Part shown: positions 1-5,901 of the stretch, piece by piece
How the letters are laid out: each line of letters starts with the position of its first letter
Position numbering within the stretch: position 1 is the first letter of the stretch
IMG/VR virus record: IMGVR_UViG_3300042879_004080
Location: 1-32,093 of that record
Source of the DNA: a virus
Strand: one strand, 5' to 3'
Length of the DNA stretch: 32,093 nucleotides
Made by a program: the position numbers and the translations under genes
The notes under the pieces: model-generated
Told to the model about the DNA's origin: nothing
Databases searched by the model: none
Seen by the model: only the letters and a program-made list of their open reading frames with translations

Positions 1-75
1 CGCGATCGGCGTGACGGTGGCACAGCCGGAAAGGCTAAGAATCAGCAGGAGGACGCTTAGTCCACCAGCTATCAA
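1..75 (-). CDS. Outer-membrane spanin-like lipoprotein (partial, N-terminus)
   Basis: A frame overlapping the 58-aa gene encodes LIAGGLSVLLLILSLSGC followed by ATVTPIA, a lipoprotein signal with lipobox LSGC. This matches Rz1-type outer-membrane spanins, which are often embedded in or overlap the inner-membrane spanin gene. I placed the start at TTG (75); Lys-Arg codons just upstream in the same frame would make a better signal peptide, so the true start may be earlier (a GTG lies upstream). The gene continues past the left edge. Confidence 0.55.
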   Translation of the reverse strand, partial: MIAGGLSVLLLILSLSGCATVTPIA

Positions 76-211
76 TCTTTTGGTCCCGCTTGCGGCGCTC
101 GGCCTCGATGACGGCGTCCCGGTACTCGTGCCGGTTCTTACCCCGGTTTTGCAGCCACCAAAGCACCAGAGCAGCCAGGGTGCCGAGGACGGTAAGGGCA
201 CCGGTGATCAC
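35..211 (-). CDS. Short inner-membrane spanin-like protein, 58 aa
   Basis: GTG start with a strong GGAGG site five bases upstream. An N-terminal membrane helix (ALTVLGTLAALVLWWLQ, about residues 5-21) leads to a very charged helix (NRHEYRDAVIEAERRKRDQK). This is the layout of an inner-membrane spanin (Rz type), and its 3' part overlaps, in another frame, a lipoprotein gene. At 58 aa it is far shorter than lambda Rz, so it may be a reduced spanin or another lysis accessory protein. Confidence 0.5.
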   Translation of the reverse strand: MITGALTVLGTLAALVLWWLQNRGKNRHEYRDAVIEAERRKRDQKIDSWWTKRPPADS

Positions 212-222
212 TTTCCCTCCCC

Positions 223-387
223 TTACTTGCGGGAGAATTGGCTGATGAAATCGACGATTTTCTGGAGAGTCCGCTCCGGCTCGTCTCCGGGGATCAAGGT
301 GGCGACGGCAATGGCCGCACCCAGCACGGTCGCCAAGACGCCGATGTAGCTCTGCCAGTTGTTAAGGATGTGGGTGATGATTTCCAT
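223..387 (-). CDS. Small membrane protein, possible holin, 54 aa
   Basis: Starts MEIITHILNNWQSYIGVLA and has one hydrophobic span (about residues 14-33, YIGVLATVLGAAIAVATLIP), then a charged end (GDEPERTLQKIVDFISQF). One transmembrane segment and its location between two other membrane proteins suggest a lysis role, as holin or antiholin. It would be a small holin of the single-span type. The next start lies 11 bases after its stop with a GGAGG site. Confidence 0.55.
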   Translation of the reverse strand: MEIITHILNNWQSYIGVLATVLGAAIAVATLIPGDEPERTLQKIVDFISQFSRK

Positions 388-419
388 GCCGTGGCCGGCA
401 TGTCAAAAGGGCTTGAGGA

Positions 420-644
420 TCAATGACCCAGCAGGCGGTTTTTAATGATTTCCCAGGCGGCGGCCAGCACCCCGAAGACAATGGTGGAGATCAGCCAGAC
501 CCGGCCCTTGATCGTGCCGGCCTCGTCCTCCAGGGCCTTCATCTTGCCCTTGTGATCCTCGAATAATTCCAGGATATGGATCTGGCGCTGCTCAATCCGC
601 GCCACGGCGATGCGGAGCTCGGTCAAAATATCCGAATCACTCAC
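420..644 (-). CDS. Coiled-coil plus C-terminal membrane protein (XhlA/holin-like), 74 aa
   Basis: GTG start overlapping the previous stop. Residues 5-45 form a charged heptad-like helix (SDILTELRIAVARIEQRQ...), and residues about 50-66 a transmembrane helix (VWLISTIVFGVLAAAW), followed by a short basic tail (EIIKNRLLGH). This order, cytoplasmic coiled coil then one C-terminal membrane span, is that of XhlA-type phage lysis accessory proteins. It lies at the beginning of a run of small membrane proteins, so a role in lysis is likely. Confidence 0.6.
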   Translation of the reverse strand: MSDSDILTELRIAVARIEQRQIHILELFEDHKGKMKALEDEAGTIKGRVWLISTIVFGVLAAAWEIIKNRLLGH

Positions 645-781
645 ACCTCACACTCCTCTGCGCCCTCACAGATGCGGACGCACTCCGAACCGGTCTCGTC
701 AAAGAATCTCTCGATGTAGCCTTCGGCCTCCAGATACTCAAGCGCGGCGATGAAGTCGCCGTAGGTGTAGGCGGTGGCCAT
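641..781 (-). CDS. Small acidic hypothetical protein, 46 aa
   Basis: Starts MATAYTYGDFIAALEYLEAEG and ends CEGAEECEV; acidic, with three cysteines near the end. It begins three bases after the preceding stop and its TGA overlaps the GTG of the next gene as GTGA. The tight fit at both ends supports it as a real gene. Function unknown. Confidence 0.55.
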   Translation of the reverse strand: MATAYTYGDFIAALEYLEAEGYIERFFDETGSECVRICEGAEECEV

Positions 782-784
782 GGG

Positions 785-1063
785 TCACATCCCCTCCGGC
801 ACGGGCGGGGCGAGGAATGGGACGGGGGTGACAGGCAAAGCGGCCTCGTACTGTGCCTGCGTCAGCTCCTCGCCAACTTCAGCCAACCGATCCGCAATGG
901 GCGGGATGGCGGCGATGAGGCAGTTGCCGTCAGCGTCCTTTTGGCAATCGGCGGCAGGAGTGAACCAAGTCTGGGCCTGCTCGTTGGGATAGCCGCTTTC
1001 TGCGTCCATCTGGTTTCGAACGGACTCGTAAGACTGTGGCGCAATTCTAAATAAGCGGTTCAT
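785..1063 (-). CDS. Hypothetical protein following the LamG gene, 92 aa
   Basis: The start MNRLFRIAPQSYESVRNQMD overlaps the LamG stop as ATGA. The protein is acidic, with a Pro-rich end (PVTPVPFLAPPVPEGM). Its placement after receptor-binding genes recalls small tail-fibre assembly chaperones, but no such motif can be identified. It ends three bases before the next small ORF. Confidence 0.55.
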   Translation of the reverse strand: MNRLFRIAPQSYESVRNQMDAESGYPNEQAQTWFTPAADCQKDADGNCLIAAIPPIADRLAEVGEELTQAQYEAALPVTPVPFLAPPVPEGM

Positions 1064-1854
1064 GTAATTGCCCACTTACTATATAAGTAATCCTCCACTT
1101 TGCCTCTGTTTGTTGAAGACAAAACGCTATCATAAACAACGATTTCTGCCAAGTCTCCGTTAAAATAATAATAAGCTGCTACGCTACTCCACAATGATCT
1201 TCCAATTTCTTTTCTATTCTGAGAAAAGGTGTTAGAAGCAAAAGTTGTTAGCTGTGTTTTGTTCAATCTGTTTGTCCAAGCACTTCCAGACGCATCAACA
1301 TTGTATAAGTGAAAATTTGTAAGAGATGGGGTTGGGTTTCCCGCTGTTCTTCTGCTTGTGGTCATTGTGTTATCGTAAATGTTTTCATCAATCCAAGTAT
1401 AATGGGATGCGCTAAAACCAGAATCTGTTCCATATAAAAAATGAATTGGGTGTCCTGTTTTGGACTCTTGTGTTGGTGGGTCTATGCTTATTTTTAAGAC
1501 AACATAATATGAGGCAGATGTTAGTCCGCTAAATGCGGCGTCCATTTCCATGAAATCATTATCGGCATCAAACCTAACAATGTTTTTACTGTTTTGAACT
1601 GATGTTTTAAGAACTGGACGATTGTTATTTGTGGATTGCTTAAAATGTTTTCCATTCCCGCTCTGATCCTCCCACCTTGCCACGGCTGATCCGTCCGTGG
1701 TGACGGCACTGCCCCCTGTGGTGGCATCAAAAAGGCCAGTTGTGGCATCCAGCCAAAGCTGGAGGCCAGAAATATCGGATGGAGAAAATGCCTTGGCCGA
1801 GCCTCCAAAAAATCCCTTGCGATTTAAGATTCCGCCAGACTGAAAAAATCCCAT
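1060..1854 (-). CDS. LamG / concanavalin-like lectin tail protein, 264 aa
   Basis: Begins MGFFQSGGILNRKGFFGG, a short anchor, then ISGLQLWLDATTGLF and VARWEDQSGNGKHFKQ, the pattern of LamG-type (concanavalin-like) carbohydrate-binding domains. The strand-rich rest has YYVVLKISI, FHLYNVDASG, NRKEIGRSLWSSVAAYYYFNGDLAEIVVYD and the typical end RGKVEDYLYSKWAI. The domain covers about residues 28-264. It likely binds host surface glycans. The DNA is markedly AT-rich compared with the high-GC tail genes around it, indicating a recent exchange. The coupled next gene (ATGA) is GC-rich again. Confidence 0.8.
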   Translation of the reverse strand: MGFFQSGGILNRKGFFGGSAKAFSPSDISGLQLWLDATTGLFDATTGGSAVTTDGSAVARWEDQSGNGKHFKQSTNNNRPVLKTSVQNSKNIVRFDADNDFMEMDAAFSGLTSASYYVVLKISIDPPTQESKTGHPIHFLYGTDSGFSASHYTWIDENIYDNTMTTSRRTAGNPTPSLTNFHLYNVDASGSAWTNRLNKTQLTTFASNTFSQNRKEIGRSLWSSVAAYYYFNGDLAEIVVYDSVLSSTNRGKVEDYLYSKWAIT

Positions 1855-1857
1855 AAC

Positions 1858-1893
1858 CTACGCACTCCCGCCGCCGCTACCAAAAAAAGGCAT
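1858..1893 (-). CDS. Possible 11-aa mini-ORF with strong ribosome site
   Basis: The frame reads MPFFGSGGGSA and is preceded by GGAGGG about eight bases before the ATG. It ends three bases before the LamG gene start. The peptide resembles the start of the LamG protein (MGFFQSGG). It may be a remnant of a former tail-protein gene cut off during module exchange, or a leader peptide. Its small size keeps confidence low. Confidence 0.3.
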   Translation of the reverse strand: MPFFGSGGGSA

Positions 1894-1897
1894 GTTA

Positions 1898-1914
1898 GCG
1901 GCCCTCCGGGCCGC
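1898..1914 (-). terminator. Stem-loop followed downstream by a T-run
   Basis: GCGGCCC and GGGCCGC form a 7-bp stem with a 3-nt loop. On the minus strand seven T residues follow about nine bases later (CATGCCTTTTTTT). This is terminator-like, though the spacing is long, and the GGAGGG in the stem could also serve as the ribosome site of the 11-codon ORF. Confidence 0.4.
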
Positions 1915-1915
1915 G

Positions 1916-1994
1916 AAGACAAGATAGGAGATAGGAGATAGAAGATAGGGAAGCTGGCAGTGCCCCTATCTCCCATCTGCTATCTGCTATCTTC
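1916..1994. repeat. Long imperfect inverted repeat with GATAGGA-type tandem units
   Basis: The left arm (to 1950) is made of GATAGGA, GATAGGA, GATAGAA, GATAGGG units; the right arm (from 1964) is their near complement (CCCTATCTCCCATCTGC...). Around 30 bases can pair with six or so mismatches over a 13-nt loop. It lies between fibre and LamG genes. It might be a terminator, an mRNA-stabilising hairpin or a dispersed host-like repeat. Confidence 0.65.
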
Positions 1995-2004
1995 TTTTTC
2001 ACGG

Positions 2005-3222
2005 TCACGCCTCTTTCGCCACCCAGCGGGAACTGGTGGTGGTGCTGATGAGCGAAACCAAGCCCTGCGGGATGGTCGTTTCCCAGGCGTACCCCTGCCC
2101 GGCCGTCAGGTTGATGCCGTTCACCGTGGTGGCGGTGGCTCCCACATTCACGAAAGCCGACCCGGTGGTGACTTGGACGAGCAGATAGGAGCGGGTGGTG
2201 CTGGAGGCAAAGACGGTGATCGCGCTGTTGGCCGTGGTGACGGAGCCGGAGCCGTCAATGAAAGTGACGCGGGGAAGCTGGGGCGCGAGCGTGGGCAACG
2301 AGCCGATAGTGACGGAATTGCCGACCGTGACCGTGCCTGAGATGGGAAAGCTTGGACAAGATTCTCTTGGGATTACTGCCACTCCACCGCCTTCGTAAAT
2401 ATTGGCAGGGTTGTTGCTTGAATCAAGGCCTCCAAGTAATAAGCCTTTGCCAGCCTCGCCCGTTATCATTATGGCATTACCGCCCCAATAAGTATTGTTA
2501 GTTACAACATTCGATAAATTCGCCGTAACCGTGCCAGCAATCGTCTGTGTGCCTGTTGGATTAGCGGTAACTGTCCCCGCAATCGTGACGGAGTTGCCGA
2601 CAGTGACCGTGGCGGTGAATGGGGCAACATCTGAGGGATAAACCCTTGCTTTTACATACCCAGAGCCAGTTTCAACTCCTAGATTTGTCCATGACCCATC
2701 ATCTCGTTTTGCAACATTTGAGTTAAAAGTTACTGAGGATGCTCCAACCGTGACCGTGCCGGAGATGGCTGGAAGAGAGCCGATAGTGACGGAGTTTGTG
2801 ATTGTTGCGCCCAGCGTCACGGATGTCGGAACAGACCCGACATAAAGCTGAACAGGCAGAGGAGCGTTTTGGTTTACAGTTGTTGGGGCATTTCCGGCGT
2901 TTGCGTTTGACCACTGAATTGGCGGGACTGACCCAACCGTGACGGCTCCGTTGATGGTCTGGCTGGCCGGGAAGTTGGAGATGGTGACGGACGAGATCGA
3001 AATAGCCGGCATGGTGGTCACGGCCACGGATACGGCGCTGGCGCGGAGCTCGGCGTTGGTCAGGCCCCCGGCCGCCGTCACATTGATGGCCGGCATGGTC
3101 ACCACGTTTACGCTGACCACGTTGGCCACGGTGACGGTGTTGACCATCACGCTGGCCACCACGGGCTGGCTCAGGGTGACGACGCTGGGCGTTTCAGTTA
3201 AGGACAGATAGATGTCAGACAT
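2005..3222 (-). CDS. Repetitive beta-rich tail fibre, 405 aa
   Basis: A Val/Thr/Ser/Asn-rich protein built from repeats around ISGTVTVGNSVTIGSLP, with variants such as INGAVTVGSVPPI and TIAGTVTANPTG. This composition suits an elongated beta-helical or triple-stranded fibre shaft. The last 80 residues (LPRVTFIDGSGSVTTANSA ... LVSLISTTTSSRWVAKEA) are a different, probably globular, tip. Parts of 2340-2930 are AT-richer and contain non-repeat sequence (WGGNAIMITGEAGKGLLLGG), set between GC-rich repeat units, which looks like segmental replacement. It is predicted to be a receptor-binding or side fibre. No chaperone or enzymatic motif is seen. Confidence 0.7.
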   Translation of the reverse strand: MSDIYLSLTETPSVVTLSQPVVASVMVNTVTVANVVSVNVVTMPAINVTAAGGLTNAELRASAVSVAVTTMPAISISSVTISNFPASQTINGAVTVGSVPPIQWSNANAGNAPTTVNQNAPLPVQLYVGSVPTSVTLGATITNSVTIGSLPAISGTVTVGASSVTFNSNVAKRDDGSWTNLGVETGSGYVKARVYPSDVAPFTATVTVGNSVTIAGTVTANPTGTQTIAGTVTANLSNVVTNNTYWGGNAIMITGEAGKGLLLGGLDSSNNPANIYEGGGVAVIPRESCPSFPISGTVTVGNSVTIGSLPTLAPQLPRVTFIDGSGSVTTANSAITVFASSTTRSYLLVQVTTGSAFVNVGATATTVNGINLTAGQGYAWETTIPQGLVSLISTTTSSRWVAKEA

Positions 3223-3231
3223 GGGATTTTT

Positions 3232-3255
3232 CGTTTAGGTTTACGTTTACGTTTA
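3232..3255. repeat. Four tandem CGTTTA hexamers
   Basis: CGTTTA, GGTTTA, CGTTTA, CGTTTA in a row fill most of the gap between two tail genes and run into the TAA stop of the adapter gene. Read on the minus strand they give A-rich sequence before the fibre ATG, which has no Shine-Dalgarno site. They may act as an A-rich translation enhancer or be a simple-sequence repeat. Confidence 0.6.
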
Positions 3256-3594
3256 CGATGTCACCGTGATCCTGGGGCTGAGAGCCACGGATCCCTGCAG
3301 TAAGCGGGTGCTCACGCCGGCGCTGGTCACCATAAACAGATCCCACTTCGCCCCGGCGGTGGGGACGAGCATGCTGGCCGCGCTGGTCACACTCATCCGC
3401 ACCTGCCCGCCGGCCGCACTCACCACGCTGCAGGCGATGGCCGTCGCAACCGTTCCGCTGGGGTACTGGCGGATCTCGGCCTTAAAGGTCCGGCCGGAGA
3501 CGTTGATCGTCCCCTGGGTGGCGGTGGTGAGGAAAAGGTCTCGGGTCCAGTCCGCCCCCTGCTCGATCGTGATGTTGTAGGTGGGTGCGGGCAT
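3253..3594 (-). CDS. Small tail-adapter protein (QGxD beta-sandwich), 113 aa
   Basis: Starts MPAPTYNITIEQGADWTRD, an opening frequent in small tail proteins, with QGAD at 12-15. The rest is beta-rich (FKAEIRQYPSGTVATAIACSV; GAKWDLFMVTSAGVSTRLLQG). It resembles the adapter modules at the N-terminus of the 785-aa protein and the C-terminus of the propeller protein. In such proteins this domain commonly anchors receptor-binding parts to the baseplate. It begins three bases after the propeller gene stop. Confidence 0.65.
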   Translation of the reverse strand: MPAPTYNITIEQGADWTRDLFLTTATQGTINVSGRTFKAEIRQYPSGTVATAIACSVVSAAGGQVRMSVTSAASMLVPTAGAKWDLFMVTSAGVSTRLLQGSVALSPRITVTS

Positions 3595-3597
3595 GGC

Positions 3598-5901
3598 TTA
3601 AACCTCGCTGATTTCGCGCTCCACTTCGGGCACGATGTTCACGCTAAAGGGCTTGGAGCTGTAGACCTTGTCCTGATACACCCACTCGATCTGGCCCACG
3701 GAGGGGATGGCGGAGCTATTGTCGGCCGCGCCGGCGAAGGCCACGAAGCGCTGCAGGGCGTCATTATCGGCCCGGAAATTGATGAGGTAGTAGAAATCCA
3801 GCTCGGCAAAGTTGGCGGCGGTGTAGGCAATGGTCTCGATGAGCACGGCCTGCCGGTTGGTCTTTTCCCTCAGGGTGAACTTTAGCTGGGTGAGCGGCAG
3901 ATTGAGGGACGCGCCGGAAGCGTCGTTAAAGATGACGGCCAGGGTGTGATCGTCCCCCTGCCGGACGGAAATGACGGCGCCGTTGCCGCGGTAGCTGGTG
4001 ACGGCGCGGGTGCGGGCATCGATCTGCACGTCCGTGAGGTCCCAGCGCTGGTCCAGCCAGGCAAACTGCTTGTCCACCACCACGAGCGTCTGGGTGACGG
4101 CGGAGGCGGCGCTGTAGGCGCTGTTGCCCGCCTGAGTGGCGGTGATCAGGGTGATGCCGGCGGAGACGGGGGTGCAGAGGGATCCGCTGATGGTGGCCAC
4201 GCCGGCCACGCTGCTGGCAAAGCTGACGGGCAGGCCGGAACTGGCGGTGGCCACCAGCTGGAAGGAGCCCTCGGCCTTGGCGGTGTTCTGGGCGATGGTC
4301 AGGGCATCGGCAAAGTAGAAATTGGGCGCCGTGCTGGCCGTGATGAGGGCGGCGGCGCGGTTGTAGATGTCCGTCTGGCCGACGACGCGGCGGGGGGTGA
4401 GCTTATCGAAGGAGATGGTCTGGGCGATGGGGGTGTTGACCACGGTGAGGACGCGGTCCACGGTGACGGCGGCGTCGTAGTTGGTGTTGCCGGCCTGAGT
4501 GGCGGAGATGGTGGTGGAGCCGGCCGTCAGCGGGGTGATGCTGCTGCCCGTCACGGTGGCCACGGCGGTGTTGGAGGAGGAAAGGGCCACGGTGAGGTTG
4601 GAGCTGGCGGTGGGAAACACCTGGAAAGCGCCGGAGCCGGCAAACCGTGTGGGCATGCTGGCAAAGGTGATCGTCTGGCTGGCCTTGGAGATGGTGACCA
4701 CGCCGCTGGTGGTGCCGTAGTAAAAATCGCTGAGCACGCTGGCCGTGACCACGTAGGAACCGGCGGTGACGGGGGCGGAAAGGCTGGCGGCCGTGCCGGT
4801 GTAGACGAGCTGGACGGTCAGGCCGGAGGGGGAGACGGTGGTGGTGGGGATCTTAGCCGTGCCGTCGTAGGTGAAGGTGAGGTTGGAAAGGGTGACCGTG
4901 GCCGGGGCGGAGGCGACGGAGTTGCGGATGGTTTGATTGTATTGATCCGCCACAAAAACCACCCCTGCGGAATCCACAGCAACGCCAGCAGGGAAATAAA
5001 ATCTTGCCGCTGAGCCTAATCCATTGTTTGCCCCTATGCTGCGTGCTTGGCCAGCCACTGTAGTTACTACCCCAGCGCTGGTTACTTTTCGGATCGTGTG
5101 ATTGCCTCTGTCAGCCACAAATACATTTCCTGCGGTATCTACGGCAACGTGATAAGGGCCGCTAAATCTGGCCGCAGAGCCAGTGCCGTCAGTGCTGCCA
5201 GTTTGCCCTGGTGACCCGGCCAAAGTGGTCACCACCCCCGCGCTGGTCACCTTGCGGATCGTGCTTTCATAATCTGTCACAAAAACATTTCCTACGGAAT
5301 CTACAGAAACTCCAAAGGGGAAATAAAATCTAGCGGCCGCGCCAGTTCCATCGGTAGATCCAAAAGATCCAGATGTTCCAGCTAGCGTGGTAACTACGCC
5401 AGCACTAGTTACTTTGCGGATAGAATGATTACCGAAGTCCCCCACAAAAACATTTCCAGCTGTATCAACCGAAATGCCAGCAGGCCGGTAAAACCTAGCT
5501 GCAGAGCCAGTACCGTCTGTGCTACCGTAAGAATTGGCTGCACCAGCTAAAGTGGTAACTACGCCAGCACTGGTTACTTTGCGGATGGTGGCGCTTTGTA
5601 AATCCGCCACAAACACATTGCCGGCGGTATCTACGGTAACACCAAAAGGCAAATTAAACCTAGCAGCCGATCCAGTGCCATCGGTGGTTCCGCTGACACC
5701 AGCAGATCCGGCTAAGGTGGTAACTACGCCAGCACTAGTTATTTTACGGATGGCGTGATTGTATTGATCCGCCACAAAAACGTTTCCGGAGGAATCTACA
5801 GCAACGCCAACAGGGTTGTAAAATCTGGCCGCAGAGCCAGTGCCATCGGTGGAACCTCCTGCGCCAACGCCTCCTGCCAGTGTGCCAAAATACAGGCTCA
5901 T
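3598..5901 (-). CDS. NHL beta-propeller / Ig-like tail adhesin, 767 aa
   Basis: Residues 17-327 contain six NHL-type repeats of about 55 residues, each with STDGTGSAARF, P.GV.VD..GNVFVAD and IRKVTSAGVVTTLAG, predicted to form a six-blade beta-propeller. Residues about 335-405 form an MBG-like domain (LTFTYDGTAK...), followed by two Ig-like domains (QTITFASMP..., NTAVATVTGSSI; then QTISFD... and ATQAGNSAYSA). The C-terminus (about 610-767) has a tail-adapter module with VRQGDDHTLAVIF (QGDD 648-651). The architecture suggests virion attachment through the C-terminus and host binding through the propeller. DNA of the propeller is clearly AT-richer than the rest, with the change near 4920-4930, exactly the propeller end. 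Similar NHL/MBG proteins are, from memory, common in Opitutaceae. Confidence 0.85.
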   Translation of the reverse strand: MSLYFGTLAGGVGAGGSTDGTGSAARFYNPVGVAVDSSGNVFVADQYNHAIRKITSAGVVTTLAGSAGVSGTTDGTGSAARFNLPFGVTVDTAGNVFVADLQSATIRKVTSAGVVTTLAGAANSYGSTDGTGSAARFYRPAGISVDTAGNVFVGDFGNHSIRKVTSAGVVTTLAGTSGSFGSTDGTGAAARFYFPFGVSVDSVGNVFVTDYESTIRKVTSAGVVTTLAGSPGQTGSTDGTGSAARFSGPYHVAVDTAGNVFVADRGNHTIRKVTSAGVVTTVAGQARSIGANNGLGSAARFYFPAGVAVDSAGVVFVADQYNQTIRNSVASAPATVTLSNLTFTYDGTAKIPTTTVSPSGLTVQLVYTGTAASLSAPVTAGSYVVTASVLSDFYYGTTSGVVTISKASQTITFASMPTRFAGSGAFQVFPTASSNLTVALSSSNTAVATVTGSSITPLTAGSTTISATQAGNTNYDAAVTVDRVLTVVNTPIAQTISFDKLTPRRVVGQTDIYNRAAALITASTAPNFYFADALTIAQNTAKAEGSFQLVATASSGLPVSFASSVAGVATISGSLCTPVSAGITLITATQAGNSAYSAASAVTQTLVVVDKQFAWLDQRWDLTDVQIDARTRAVTSYRGNGAVISVRQGDDHTLAVIFNDASGASLNLPLTQLKFTLREKTNRQAVLIETIAYTAANFAELDFYYLINFRADNDALQRFVAFAGAADNSSAIPSVGQIEWVYQDKVYSSKPFSVNIVPEVEREISEV

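Noticed and set aside
3946-5013. 355-codon plus-strand frame, Gly/Ala/Asp rich
   Set aside because: Antisense to the propeller adhesin; low-complexity composition arises from the GC-rich third codon positions on the other strand.
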